A stretch of DNA of 64,000 bases from Shewanella sp. UCD-KL21 (lineage in GTDB: Bacteria > Pseudomonadota > Gammaproteobacteria > Enterobacterales > Shewanellaceae). Numbering within the stretch: the first letter of the stretch is position 1; each line of letters begins with the position of its first letter. Location of the stretch: positions 2,012 through 66,011 of the forward strand of contig NZ_MPHK01000019.1 in NCBI RefSeq assembly GCF_001957135.1, in the 5' to 3' direction. Shown piece after piece: positions 1 to 8,957 of this stretch. Under the pieces are notes generated by a model. It searched no databases. It was not told the origin of the DNA and worked only from the letters and a program-made list of their open reading frames with translations. The position numbers and the translations under genes were made by a program.

Positions 1-162
1 TTTCCAACTGTTATCCCCCTCGACTGGGCAGATCCCTAGGCATTACTCACCCGTCCGCCGCTCGTCAGCAAATTAGCAAGCTAATTCCTGTTACCGCTCG
101 ACTTGCATGTGTTAGGCCTGCCGCCAGCGTTCAATCTGAGCCATGATCAAACTCTTCAATTA
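1..162 (-). rRNA. rrs: 16S ribosomal RNA, 5' end (partial)
   Basis: Read on the minus strand, this stretch is the conserved start of bacterial 16S rRNA: it begins near AATTGAAGAGTTTGATCATG and contains the GCAAGTCGAGCGG and GACGGGTGAGTAATGCCTAGG segments. The variable helix with AATTAGCTTGCTAATT and the TGCCTAGGGATCTGCCCAGTCGAGGGGGATAAC run resemble Shewanella 16S. The gene runs off the left edge, so only about the first 160 nt are present. The exact mature 5' end was judged by similarity to E. coli and could be off by a few bases. Confidence 0.97.
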
Positions 163-391
163 AAGTTTGTTGAAACATTCACTCTTATAAATAAAAGTAA
201 AGCTTCGGCTCAATGAATTCTGATTTCGATTTAAAGACTCGGAAGAATCTCTAAAACGTTTGTTACATATTGCTATGAACACTCATCGTTACATTGAGTA
301 ATAATTTTGATTGCATCATTCTTTACGAAAAAGAATGAGCAATTTCGATTAACTCAACACCTGTGAGTGTCCACACAGATTACTTGATAAA

Positions 392-404
392 TTGTTAAAG
401 AGCG
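392..404 (-). promoter_or_regulatory. rRNA leader boxA antitermination site
   Basis: On the minus strand this reads CGCTCTTTAACAA, which matches the boxA consensus TGCTCTTTAACAA at all but the first base. It lies in the leader between the promoter and the 16S start, where NusB/S10-dependent rRNA antitermination is known to be loaded. The leader also carries a long region, roughly 163-390, that would contribute to 16S precursor processing stems. Confidence 0.85.
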
Positions 405-452
405 GACTCGGTAACTAGCGTTAAGACGCTGCGTTCCGTGTCAGTGGTGCGC

Positions 453-480
453 ATTATAGGGAAACTAAATTTTCGCGCAA
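453..480 (-). promoter_or_regulatory. rRNA operon promoter (P1-like)
   Basis: On the minus strand a TTGCGC -35 (475-480) and a perfect TATAAT -10 (453-458) are separated by 16 bp. The -10 is followed directly by GCGCACC, a GC-rich discriminator typical of stringently controlled rRNA promoters. The sequence further upstream (481-545) is AT-rich, as expected of an UP element. The promoter lies about 290 bp upstream of the 16S start with boxA between. Confidence 0.85.
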
Positions 481-596
481 GGGCTTTTATAAACTAATTG
501 ACAAATATCGATTCAAGTGCGTTTTTTTTAAGCGTATCGATTCAAAACCAAGCAATAAAGCTGTTTTATGGCGGTTTAATTGCTTTTAATCCCCGA

Positions 597-668
597 TTAT
601 AGCTTCTGTTCAATATAAGCTGGCACGTCTGCAATACTATTAATTAACCCAGTGACTCATTGGTAGCT
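597..668 (-). pseudogene. gmhB 3'-end remnant (direct repeat of the end of the intact gmhB)
   Basis: On the minus strand, 641 down to 597 encodes [14 protein letters not shown] followed by a stop, nearly identical to the C-terminus of the intact gmhB at 18624 ([14 protein letters not shown]). Of 45 aligned bases 41 match, including 32 consecutive identical bases (610-641 against 18637-18668). Beyond 641 the similarity fades but is still traceable to about 668, with one base lost and an in-frame TGA. The fragment sits just upstream of the rRNA promoter, the place occupied by gmhB in E. coli (gmhB-rrnH). It is best read as the relic of an ancestral gmhB-rrn junction. Confidence 0.8.
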
Positions 669-754
669 GCTTAATCCATTACTTAAGTGCTTTTATTCGT
701 TATCGCTGCTGACTGGTTATCCCAAAGCCATTTCATAGTTAATAACGGTCAGTT

Positions 755-1750
755 TTAGTTAATCTTAGATGCTAAGGCTATTTTTAGATTTTTATGTGCT
801 CGCTCAAAATAGGTCGGTGAAGTATCAATGGCTTGCTTAAACAAACTTATCGCTTGTTCGTACTTTCCTTCTAGCATCAAAAAATAACCAAGATCATTCA
901 AAGCATCGGCTGTTGTCATGGTTTGCTCAAAACTTGCCAGTGCCCTTCTGTAATTTCCTTGACGGATATATACAAGGCCTAAATTTGACCATGCTCGGGT
1001 AAAACTCGGATCTGCTCTTAGTGCTTGCTTGAGGTATGACTCTGCATTATCAAAGTCTCCCACAAGATAAAATGAATACCCTAAATTGGTAGCGATAATT
1101 GCTGATTGAGGTTGGAAAGCTAATATCAGTCTAAAATATGTTCTCGCAGCTTCATTGTTATTCTCTAGATCTTCTAATATCGCCAGCGCGTTATAGACCC
1201 TTAATGGTGATAGTTCATCTAAAGGGAGGAATTTAGCTGCAACCGACTTACTCTTAATCGATGATAGGCGCTGTTGATCAAGTAATACGGTTTTTTCAAG
1301 ATGCTTTCTTGCTAACCTATATTGCCGTCTATCTATCTCGAGGATTCCAAGCTCTGCATTTGCTAATCTATGGTCAGGGTTAATTGTCAGCGCTTCGTTA
1401 TATGCCTTTAATGCAATTTCTTTATTACCTTTAGCAACGTGTATTCGTGCGATTTGATAAAATGTGTCAGCATTTAGCTGATTGAAGTCTAGTGCTTGTA
1501 TGTAAGCGTACAATGCTTTATCTAAATCACCAGAACGTTCTGCATCTTGAGCTTGATTAATCGCTTCCATTTCTGATTGTGGTGCTCCACCCACTGCAAT
1601 CTGAGACTTCCCTTGATATAAATCTTCACGTTGCGGTTTTTTTGTTACTTCAAGATCATCATCTACTGATGCACAACCTACCAAAAAAAGGCTGCAACTA
1701 AACATTGCCAGCATGAAAAAATAATATAGATTACGTTTCATCATTGACAT
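755..1750 (-). CDS. tadD: TadD-like TPR lipoprotein of the Tad pilus locus
   Basis: This is a tetratricopeptide-repeat lipoprotein expected to act as a pilotin or scaffold for Tad secretin assembly. After a signal peptide the lipobox is LVGC (SLFLVGCASVDDD), and the mature protein consists almost wholly of TPR units, for example AIRIHVAKGNKEIALKAYNE-like and TRAWSNLGLVYIRQGNYRRA. I chose the ATG at 1750 because AAGGAGT lies about 8 nt before it; an upstream in-frame start would lengthen the protein by 16 residues. It is the last gene of the tad run, 53 nt after tadC. The TadD role is inferred from TPR content, lipobox and position. Confidence 0.8.
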   Translation of the reverse strand: MSMMKRNLYYFFMLAMFSCSLFLVGCASVDDDLEVTKKPQREDLYQGKSQIAVGGAPQSEMEAINQAQDAERSGDLDKALYAYIQALDFNQLNADTFYQIARIHVAKGNKEIALKAYNEALTINPDHRLANAELGILEIDRRQYRLARKHLEKTVLLDQQRLSSIKSKSVAAKFLPLDELSPLRVYNALAILEDLENNNEAARTYFRLILAFQPQSAIIATNLGYSFYLVGDFDNAESYLKQALRADPSFTRAWSNLGLVYIRQGNYRRALASFEQTMTTADALNDLGYFLMLEGKYEQAISLFKQAIDTSPTYFERAHKNLKIALASKIN

Positions 1751-1803
1751 ATAGCCCACTCCTTGCTGAACCTTGTGTAAGAAATATCGATATAACATTC
1801 ATG

Positions 1804-2775
1804 TTAAAAGGCTTGCCCCCATACTTTCATTACTTTAAGTATCGCTGGGCCTACAGCGACAATAAAAAAGGATGGCCAGATACAAAACATCATCGGAAAA
1901 ATCATTTTTACCGCCATTTTTGCAGCTTGCTCTTCTGCTTGTTGTAACCGCTTATCTCGATATTCTTCTGAAAACACTCTTAATGTCGCAGCAATCCCCG
2001 TACCTAAGCGCATACTTTGTGAGATTGCTGAGTTAAGGCCTTTAATATCTTCTAGACCTGTTCGTTCGGTAAATTCACTTAAAGCCACCTTAATCGTGAG
2101 ACCTGCTCTAACTTTATTACACACTAACTCTAATTCACCGGATAAGTTGGGATGACTTAATGAGAGTTCACGAGCAACACGTTGCATTGCTGCTAATAGT
2201 CCTAAACCCGCTTCACAACATACCACTAGCAAATCAAGCGCATCAGGAAAGCCAACACGTAAAGAGCGCATACGTTTATTAGCTAAGTAGGTCAACACTA
2301 AAGAAGGCGCCAGAAAAAATCCTCCCATAATTAAACACACTAGGTAAATGCTAATTAATGTCGATAAATCTGGGAATAATTTCAAAACGGCAATAGAAAG
2401 TACTGCACCTATAAGTAACAGTAGTAAGCGTATGGCGCTGAAGACAGCCAATGCACTATCGGAATGCAGCCCTGCATGGATTAGCAGCCGTCTCGTTTCA
2501 TTATTAGATAAGTTTAAAAATGGCACTTTACCTAATCGGCCAATGCCATGCTCTAAGGTTTTATTTACCTCATGACTTTCAGCCGCTGCAGCCTGATTAT
2601 TACCCCCAGATATTTGTTGCAAACGTTTACGAACGGGTGAGTAAACACCGCTCACTAACAAAGAAATTGAAAGAGCAAAGGTAATACCTACTATTGCTGC
2701 AACAATGTAAATAGCCCACTCAACATGCTGAGGATTGTCAAATGTTTGATTAATAAGTCCAATTAAATAGTCCAT
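1804..2775 (-). CDS. tadC: Tad pilus inner-membrane platform protein TadC
   Basis: A T2SF-family (GspF-like) membrane protein, one half of the TadB/TadC inner-membrane platform that couples the TadA ATPase to Flp pilin extrusion. It has an N-terminal membrane segment, two further hydrophobic segments near residues 100-165, a cytoplasmic four-helix region with GFPDALDLLVVCCEAGLGL, and a C-terminal segment (MMFCIWPSFFIVAVGPAIL). The likely start is the ATG at 2775, directly after the TadB stop; a TTG 12 bp upstream would overlap tadB. The paired FPDALD motif is shared with TadB, confirming paralogy. Confidence 0.9.
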   Translation of the reverse strand: MDYLIGLINQTFDNPQHVEWAIYIVAAIVGITFALSISLLVSGVYSPVRKRLQQISGGNNQAAAAESHEVNKTLEHGIGRLGKVPFLNLSNNETRRLLIHAGLHSDSALAVFSAIRLLLLLIGAVLSIAVLKLFPDLSTLISIYLVCLIMGGFFLAPSLVLTYLANKRMRSLRVGFPDALDLLVVCCEAGLGLLAAMQRVARELSLSHPNLSGELELVCNKVRAGLTIKVALSEFTERTGLEDIKGLNSAISQSMRLGTGIAATLRVFSEEYRDKRLQQAEEQAAKMAVKMIFPMMFCIWPSFFIVAVGPAILKVMKVWGQAF

Positions 2776-2776
2776 A

Positions 2777-3754
2777 TCACATATCAATCCTAATCAATTT
2801 ACTGATCCAAAAGCCACCTATGGTCATCCCAATTGCGCCCCACATCAGCAAGCTCTTACCATCTTCAGTGCCGGTCAGCTCTCCTACATAGTCAGGAGTT
2901 TGTAAATAAATAACCGCAAATAATACAAACGGTAATAAAATTAAAATCCACGCAGATAAACGCCCCTCTGCCGACAATGTTCTTACTCGACGCCTAAACA
3001 TAAAACGTTTACGGATCACCTGTGCCAAGTTATCAATATTCTCAGCTAGATTACCGCCGGTTTCTTTCTGCACCATAACGGCACTGGAGAACGCCATCGC
3101 CGAAACACTTGGTACTCGCTCAATGAAGCCAAGAATCGCCCTTTTGGTATCTTTACTGTAATTGATGTTGGCAAACATCAAGCTAAATTCTTTGGCTAAT
3201 GGGCCTTCCATCTCTTCTGTAACCAGTTTTATCGCATCTGAAAACGAGTAACCGGCTTGTAAAGCGCGTCTTAATACATCAAGCGCATCCGGAAAACTTG
3301 CCTCTATCGCGTCCATTCTTTTTGCGATATCACGATTTAATTTCAAATAAAACAATAAAAATACTATGCATACAGCAAAAATAACCATTAGTGGCTGACG
3401 AAAATACCACCAACTTGCTAGCCCTATTGACGTTGCAACAAACAATGCTAAAAATAAAAATTGATGCCCTAACAGTCGATAATCGGCCAACTCGAGACGG
3501 TAACTTAAGTCTTCAATGAAACCTATGCTTTCTAAAGCTCGTCCCAGTTTGCCGACTTTACTTAACCGATTTTTTCTCAGTAAAGAAGTTTCAAGTACAC
3601 CATCACCAGACTCTTGGGATAATTGCTGTAATCGTTTACGTACTTGGGCAGTATTTGCTCGTTGTGGACTATAGACAGGTAAAAATAACGCCTGAGAAAG
3701 AAAAATAACTGCGATAAAAATTAAACCTAAGAAAATAATTTCATTGGAAGGCAT
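2777..3754 (-). CDS. tadB: Tad pilus inner-membrane platform protein TadB
   Basis: The second T2SF-family platform protein of the Tad machine. It begins with a membrane segment (IIFLGLIFIAVIFLSQALFL), has a hydrophobic pair in the middle (LFLALFVATSIGLASWWYF, LMVIFAVCIVFLLFYL), then the cytoplasmic domain with FPDALDVLRRALQAGYSF, and C-terminal membrane segments ending in IRIDM. At 325 aa it is of usual length. Its gene lies 9 nt after cpaF and abuts tadC, so the two platform subunits are probably translationally coupled. Confidence 0.92.
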   Translation of the reverse strand: MPSNEIIFLGLIFIAVIFLSQALFLPVYSPQRANTAQVRKRLQQLSQESGDGVLETSLLRKNRLSKVGKLGRALESIGFIEDLSYRLELADYRLLGHQFLFLALFVATSIGLASWWYFRQPLMVIFAVCIVFLLFYLKLNRDIAKRMDAIEASFPDALDVLRRALQAGYSFSDAIKLVTEEMEGPLAKEFSLMFANINYSKDTKRAILGFIERVPSVSAMAFSSAVMVQKETGGNLAENIDNLAQVIRKRFMFRRRVRTLSAEGRLSAWILILLPFVLFAVIYLQTPDYVGELTGTEDGKSLLMWGAIGMTIGGFWISKLIRIDM

Positions 3755-3763
3755 AAAAGACTC

Positions 3764-5092
3764 CTAAAAATTAGCGAATGGGTCACCGCAATTAAATAGC
3801 TTAAATGGCAGATCAATACCATGCTGCTTTAATTTAGAATGGAAGTTGGGCACAACACCTGTGGCATTAAAATGACCAATAATTTGACCTTGTTCATCAA
3901 CGCCTTCACGTGAAAAGCGAAATATCTCTGACATGGTTATGATGTCGCCTTCCATACCATTGATTTCTTGGATACTTATCACCCTTCTGCGGCCATCTTC
4001 TTGCCTTTCAAGCTGTACAACCAAGTCAATTGCCGATGCTATTTGTGTCCTGATATTACTCACAGGCATATCAAATCCGGCCATACAAACCATATACTCC
4101 AACCTGCCGAGGGCATCTCGTGGGCTGTTGGCATGCAATGTTGTTAGTGAACCTTCGTGACCGGTATTCATTGCGGTCAGCATATCCAACGCTTCTCCAC
4201 CACGCACCTCACCAATGACAATTCTGTCAGGGCGCATTCGAAGGCAATTTTTTACCAAGTCACGTTGGGTGATTTCGCCGCGACCTTCGATATTTTGTGG
4301 TCGAGTTTCTAAACGGACAGTATGCTCTTGCTGGAGTTGAAGTTCTGCTGAATCTTCAATGGTGACAATGCGTTCATTAGCTGGAATATAGCCCGAAAGC
4401 ATATTCAGTAACGTGGTTTTACCGCTACCAGTACCGCCAGACACCAGTACATTTAATTTACCTTTAACTGCACCTTGTAATAACTCCACCATATCGGCAG
4501 TGATTGAACCAAACTCAATTAATTCAGGTGCGGTTAATTTATCCACTGCAAATCGACGTATAGACAGAGATGGGCCATCTAACGCTAGAGGCGGGATAAT
4601 AGCATTAACCCTTGAGCCATCAGCGAGTCGAGCATCAACCATAGGGGATGATTCATCGATACGTCTACCGACGCTAGATACAATACGATCGATGATATTG
4701 AGCAGGTGAGCATCGCTATGAAACTTGATATTCACTTTTTCTAACTTACCTAGTCGTTCGACATAGACTCTGTCAAAGGAGTTAACCAAGATATCTGAGA
4801 TAGTTGGATCGGCTAATAATGTTTCTAACGGGCCTAGCCCCAAGACTTCATCAATAATTAATTTTATTAATTTCTTTCTAGAGGTCAGATTGATTGGTAC
4901 ATGCAAATCATTAATAAGCCTTTCGCATATTTCACTAATTTGAACACGTGCTTGATCTGAAGAAACCGTTTCGATTAAAGACAGGTCCATTACGCTCAGT
5001 AATCTGTCATATAACTTAATCTTAAGTTGCTGCTCTTCAATAGTTAGTGGCTGATACACGTCAGTGCTAGTTAGACTCGTTTGATTATCCAT
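3764..5092 (-). CDS. cpaF: Tad pilus assembly ATPase CpaF/TadA
   Basis: The hexameric secretion ATPase that powers Flp pilus assembly (GspE/VirB11 superfamily). Visible motifs are the Walker [10 protein letters not shown] (about residues 219-227), the Asp/His-box region EDSAELQLQ, the Walker B-like [19 protein letters not shown], and the [12 protein letters not shown] segment characteristic of TadA. The N-terminal 190 residues form the usual helical/N2 domain ([33 protein letters not shown]). The 442-aa length is normal and all catalytic motifs are intact. It lies 3 nt after cpaE. Confidence 0.95.
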   Translation of the reverse strand: MDNQTSLTSTDVYQPLTIEEQQLKIKLYDRLLSVMDLSLIETVSSDQARVQISEICERLINDLHVPINLTSRKKLIKLIIDEVLGLGPLETLLADPTISDILVNSFDRVYVERLGKLEKVNIKFHSDAHLLNIIDRIVSSVGRRIDESSPMVDARLADGSRVNAIIPPLALDGPSLSIRRFAVDKLTAPELIEFGSITADMVELLQGAVKGKLNVLVSGGTGSGKTTLLNMLSGYIPANERIVTIEDSAELQLQQEHTVRLETRPQNIEGRGEITQRDLVKNCLRMRPDRIVIGEVRGGEALDMLTAMNTGHEGSLTTLHANSPRDALGRLEYMVCMAGFDMPVSNIRTQIASAIDLVVQLERQEDGRRRVISIQEINGMEGDIITMSEIFRFSREGVDEQGQIIGHFNATGVVPNFHSKLKQHGIDLPFKLFNCGDPFANF

Positions 5093-5095
5093 ACT

Positions 5096-6343
5096 TTAAT
5101 TTCCCATTAAACGATCCCACAAACTCGATGATTTTTTTTGTAGATTACTGTTAGAAGGAATTAACTCTTGGGTTAATTTTTGCAAATCTAAATACATTCG
5201 TTGTTTTTTAGCAATTGATGTAATCGGTTTACCAATATCGACACATTCACTTGCTAACTTATAGTCATTCGCAACTACGGAAATCGAATCAATGCCAAGC
5301 GCTTTTTTTATATCATTTAACTTTATTTGCGTATTGGATTTATCATAACGATTAACAAGGATATGAATTCGGCTTCTTTCAATGCCGATAAGATTCACCA
5401 ATTGCTGTATTAACGCATTGACTTCTCTGATAATAATCAGGTTTTGCTGGGCAACGACCAAAATCTCTGCATTGCGGAGTAATTCAATATTCCAATATTC
5501 TGGTCCACGAGAGTAATCTAAAATGACTTGTTGATGATGCTGCCTGCATTTGGTTAACAGGTCATACATGTTCTCTAATTTGATATCGTTATTTAAATTT
5601 AATAATGAAAACGGCGCAGCTGCTAATAAATGTAACGACCCGATGGATGTCATTGCGCTTTGTAATGCAACCTCATCAAGATCGTCTAACGCTTGTAATG
5701 CATCCGAAAGATAATAATTGGGTTCCACCCCAAGAATGTGGGCTAAGGCCCCGTGATGCAGATCTGTATCAAGAAGCGCCACATCAACATTACCAAGTTC
5801 TGCTGAAATGGCCGCTAAGCATGAGGATATAAAGCTCGCTCCTGAGCCCCCTTTACCATTTATCACAGCTAGAACGGGTGCTAGCTCTGCTTGATCACTT
5901 TGCTTTACTGCAATTTGCTTCAGTGCATTGAGTAATTCTACATCAGGAGCATCAAGAGGAATAAAATCGCTTACACCAAATTGAAATGCATGACGAAGCA
6001 CATTTTGAGGAGTGTCTTGTCCCAATATAATGACATCGGTTTGATAACTGGAAGCACAAGCTAACACTTGTTTTGCTAACTCTTCGTCGTTAGGTATAAC
6101 AAGTAATATCAAATTAAATGGCTTACCAGTGACATCGACATTTTTACTGCCGCTTAAATCTGACGTTTTTTCCCAGTTTAATTTGACACATTGTGTCAAA
6201 TTAGCCTCTATCTGAGGTAAAAACGCCTTTTGTGCATTAATTAACAGCACATTAAGTGGCGAGGACATATAAAAATCCATTAAGTCACCTGCTTTTGAAG
6301 GAGCACTTGATGTTGTTGAAAACAATTCTAGTGGTTTTTCCAT
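5096..6343 (-). CDS. cpaE: Tad pilus localisation protein CpaE/TadZ
   Basis: A ParA/MinD-superfamily protein that directs the Tad apparatus to its site in the cell. An N-terminal receiver-like domain (about 28-150) is followed by the ATPase domain starting VLAVINGKGGSGAS. The deviant P-loop KGGSGAS (about 164-170) keeps the signature first lysine, but the second lysine of KGGxGKT is replaced by Ala; altered P-loops are known in TadZ proteins. The downstream motifs ALLDTDLHHGALAHILG and VILDYSRG fit the family. It is separated from the tadF-like gene by about 70 nt. Confidence 0.9.
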   Translation of the reverse strand: MEKPLELFSTTSSAPSKAGDLMDFYMSSPLNVLLINAQKAFLPQIEANLTQCVKLNWEKTSDLSGSKNVDVTGKPFNLILLVIPNDEELAKQVLACASSYQTDVIILGQDTPQNVLRHAFQFGVSDFIPLDAPDVELLNALKQIAVKQSDQAELAPVLAVINGKGGSGASFISSCLAAISAELGNVDVALLDTDLHHGALAHILGVEPNYYLSDALQALDDLDEVALQSAMTSIGSLHLLAAAPFSLLNLNNDIKLENMYDLLTKCRQHHQQVILDYSRGPEYWNIELLRNAEILVVAQQNLIIIREVNALIQQLVNLIGIERSRIHILVNRYDKSNTQIKLNDIKKALGIDSISVVANDYKLASECVDIGKPITSIAKKQRMYLDLQKLTQELIPSNSNLQKKSSSLWDRLMGN

Positions 6344-6414
6344 TTAATCAACCTTTGACTTACTTCTGTCAGTCATATATTTACTATAGTCGTTAATTTT
6401 ATTAATAAAGTTAT

Positions 6415-6849
6415 TTATTGACATACCGTCGTTCCTCCAGGAAATACACCAAGACTTTCCCGTGGAAGAATGGTGGTAAATACTGGTGAATTTAAGTTGA
6501 TAGATAACCCAGGTATCCAAAAATTAAATTGATAATCTTTTATCTCAGCCTTTACCAGTTCAATATCAGCGCCGGTAACAGGGGTGCCAGTCCGCGATAA
6601 ATAGCTAATATCAAGGTTAGCAGCTGATAAATTAGGCACTAACTTAGCACCGTTAAATAACGCTAAATTGTCGATATTGGTGATTGGCTGACAAACAATC
6701 GCCAGCCGCGCTGCTCGCCTCGATGCTTCTTGCAAAACACTATAGGTGTATAGCAACCTACCAACTTCTATCGCGCTAAACAGCAATAGAAAAAATACAC
6801 CGGCAACAATGGCAAACTCAACAGAGTAGATCCCCTTGACACGTTTCAT
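6415..6849 (-). CDS. TadE/TadF-like minor pseudopilin
   Basis: A small protein with the TadE-type N-terminus: a short basic leader (MKRVKG), then IYSVEFAIVAGVFFLLLFSAIEVGRLLYTY, a hydrophobic helix with the conserved Glu expected of prepilin-like substrates. The cleavage site would be just after the Gly preceding IYSVEFA. The roughly 100-residue soluble domain ends with a Cys (TTVCQ) that could pair with the Cys near residue 53. It overlaps the preceding tadE by 4 nt, so translation is probably coupled. TadF is an alternative name; both are minor pilins needed for pilus formation. Confidence 0.82.
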   Translation of the reverse strand: MKRVKGIYSVEFAIVAGVFFLLLFSAIEVGRLLYTYSVLQEASRRAARLAIVCQPITNIDNLALFNGAKLVPNLSAANLDISYLSRTGTPVTGADIELVKAEIKDYQFNFWIPGLSINLNSPVFTTILPRESLGVFPGGTTVCQ

Positions 6850-7319
6850 AATGCTGTCACCGCGTAATGAGTATTCAAATTAAAACTGAGATCGACATCA
6901 TCACCAAAACCAAACGACACCAACTTCTCGCCGAATAATGGCTGCCAATCATAAGACACCGAAATCACTAACCTACGGCTTCCTGCTGGAGATTCTGTAA
7001 TAGTAATATCGCTAGTTGTTAACCCGCTTAATTGAGGCGTTGTCCCTGTATTAGTAGAGCCATATACCAAGAGGTTTTTTGTTTCAGCAATGCAGTTCCC
7101 ACATTCCGCATCAATAAACGGGTTTGGTAAATTGCTAGTCTGACGAGTGTCTGCATGGGCACCTAAATACACTCCGGCATCACGTACCAATTTTGTCAGG
7201 GTATTATATTGATATAAAAAGCGTCCTAATTCAGCCGTTGCAAAAATCAGTAACAACATAATAGGCAATAGAATTGTCATCTCTACTGCCGCTACCCCTT
7301 GTTGTGATAAACACTTCAT
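6846..7319 (-). CDS. tadE: TadE-like minor pseudopilin
   Basis: TadE-family minor pilin. The N-terminus MKCLSQQGVAAVEMTILLPIMLLLIFATAELGRFLYQY has the leader, cleavage-site Gly, conserved Glu (VAAVEM) and the E-x-GR motif ending the hydrophobic helix. The soluble part holds a close Cys pair (DAECGNCIAE) and a beta-rich C-terminus. It lies 9 nt after the TadG-like gene and overlaps the second TadE-like gene by 4 nt. Presumably it is processed by the TadV peptidase encoded at 12692. Confidence 0.87.
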   Translation of the reverse strand: MKCLSQQGVAAVEMTILLPIMLLLIFATAELGRFLYQYNTLTKLVRDAGVYLGAHADTRQTSNLPNPFIDAECGNCIAETKNLLVYGSTNTGTTPQLSGLTTSDITITESPAGSRRLVISVSYDWQPLFGEKLVSFGFGDDVDLSFNLNTHYAVTAL

Positions 7320-7328
7320 AGCAATCTC

Positions 7329-8645
7329 CTAGGAATCAGGGCTATCGGGATCTCTATACAGCACAATGGTGTAATTGTTGCTGACAAAATTAGGGTCAAC
7401 AGACGCATTACCAGTGCCAGGACATTCATTCACAAACTCACCCACTATGAACGACTCTTGACCACCATTGGCAACATCCTGAACCAAGAAAAAACAACCT
7501 ATCGTTTTAACTTCTATATCGTTGCGTCCGTTAGTCATACCATCACAAACACCAATAACCACTGGCATTGCGCGGCGATTATTTGCGGCAATACTGTTAT
7601 CAATACAACTATTGGTATCGGTATCAGCTTGGTATTGAGAATAGTTATAATATGCCGCTGTTGGATTACTGATATTGCCATCGCCGTCAAGATTAATTCG
7701 GTCGCCTTGACAAATATTCCTATCTCTTGGGTGATCGGTTGAGTTCAGCCCTCCCCCTTGCCATTCACCAAAGCGGGTATTGATACCTTGAGACACTGGG
7801 CCGACATTATTACCAGGCTCGGTAGGAACAATATCGCCCGCGCCAATACAAGAATTAGGGGAATACTCACCACCAAGGGATGAGCGCAGTACACTTGCAC
7901 CTGTACCATCTAAAGCTAGAAGCTGAAAATTACCTGGGCCTATAGCAGGATCACTTGCTTGTGCCGAACCGGACTTCATGGCATATAAACTATTGGTTGC
8001 GATACCGTAAGGGGCAGGTACCGTTACGCCACTAGCATTTGTGGTCGTAAAATTAGGGTCATCATTAACTGCGCACACCAACAATGGCACCAACCTATTA
8101 TTACAAACAATGTCGGTACTGCGCCCCGCCACTGCCGAAGCTCTGACCCGTTTATTAAAACTGAGTAACTGTGCGAAAAAATTATCTAATCCGACATCTT
8201 CGACTCTGACGCGGACATATTCACTGTCAGCATTTGCAACGGGGATAAAAGGATCTGGTAATAGAGAAAACTCGACGACAATATTCGTCGTTACCGCATT
8301 ATTGCTGTAATTAGCTGGCGAGAAACTGATATTGGTTTCAAGTTCATTGTTTTCTTTAAATGCCATATTTTGTGACAACATACTCACTGCTGCTTGGCGG
8401 GCTTCAGCAAGCGTTGCGCCACCGTCAAGTGTCTTAGCAGCATGCAATGCCGATGCATCGACAGCATTTTGAAGCCGCCCTTTACTCAGCAGCAAATGAC
8501 CGCCATCGAGTGCTAATGCCGCAACGGCCAATAATGAAAATAAGCCGATGGTAAACATCACTAAAATCGCACCGCATTGACGTCTTTTGTCACCTAAGGT
8601 TCGCTTAGAATAACAATGAGTCGTGCTATACATTGCAACCCCCAA
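7329..8645 (-). CDS. tadG: TadG-like Flp pilus assembly protein
   Basis: The N-terminus carries the TadG-like pattern: a basic leader, then GAILVMFTIGLFSLLAVAALALDGGHLLLSKGRLQNAVDASALHAAKTLDGG, i.e. a single membrane helix followed by the DxGxLxLxKxxLQNAVDAAALAAA-type signature. The remaining 340 residues are soluble, Asn/Gly-rich and contain about ten Cys, suggesting disulphides in an exported domain. No von Willebrand A MIDAS motif is evident, unlike longer TadG proteins. The start codon is uncertain: MYSTTHCYS a few codons downstream is equally possible. It precedes tadE by 9 nt. Confidence 0.8.
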   Translation of the reverse strand: MGVAMYSTTHCYSKRTLGDKRRQCGAILVMFTIGLFSLLAVAALALDGGHLLLSKGRLQNAVDASALHAAKTLDGGATLAEARQAAVSMLSQNMAFKENNELETNISFSPANYSNNAVTTNIVVEFSLLPDPFIPVANADSEYVRVRVEDVGLDNFFAQLLSFNKRVRASAVAGRSTDIVCNNRLVPLLVCAVNDDPNFTTTNASGVTVPAPYGIATNSLYAMKSGSAQASDPAIGPGNFQLLALDGTGASVLRSSLGGEYSPNSCIGAGDIVPTEPGNNVGPVSQGINTRFGEWQGGGLNSTDHPRDRNICQGDRINLDGDGNISNPTAAYYNYSQYQADTDTNSCIDNSIAANNRRAMPVVIGVCDGMTNGRNDIEVKTIGCFFLVQDVANGGQESFIVGEFVNECPGTGNASVDPNFVSNNYTIVLYRDPDSPDS

Positions 8646-8654
8646 TACTTTTGA

Positions 8655-8948
8655 CTAATCCATGATGATAGATGACGAGCCCATTTCTTTTGCACTAATG
8701 GGAGCTTCGCTACTTTGACGGTATTTGAGCATCACCTGACGACCATAATTGCCTTCAAGGCTTAATACCAAACCATCGTTTCGCTCTGAGGCGTCGGGAT
8801 CAAGTATTTGGACATTTTTTAATTGGTGATAACTGTCATTCATAGTGAAATTATGGACACTCTCACAAGCAGATAAGAGCAAGACCATAGACAGCAATGC
8901 CAGCTTATTTATCAAGCTTGCTGTTACATTTAAGTTACTCATATTCAA
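8655..8948 (-). CDS. Small lipoprotein in the Tad locus (function unknown)
   Basis: A 97-residue protein with a signal peptide and lipobox LLSACESV, giving a mature lipoprotein of about 70 residues with no domain I recognise. It lies 9 nt after the secretin gene and 9 nt before the TadG-like gene, so it is clearly part of the operon. By position it may correspond to RcpB/CpaD-like accessory lipoproteins that help the secretin, but no sequence similarity to them is visible to me. MSNLN two codons later is an alternative start. Confidence 0.7.
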   Translation of the reverse strand: MNMSNLNVTASLINKLALLSMVLLLSACESVHNFTMNDSYHQLKNVQILDPDASERNDGLVLSLEGNYGRQVMLKYRQSSEAPISAKEMGSSSIIMD

Positions 8949-8957
8949 CGCTCCAAT

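Noticed and set aside
5096-6343. CpaE as inactivated because its P-loop is KGGSGAS
   Set aside because: Deviant Walker A motifs are known in TadZ/CpaE proteins and the rest of the fold is intact.
7458-7742. Plus-strand ORF inside the TadG-like gene
   Set aside because: Lies wholly opposite an intact gene with family motifs; no Shine-Dalgarno or recognisable protein features.
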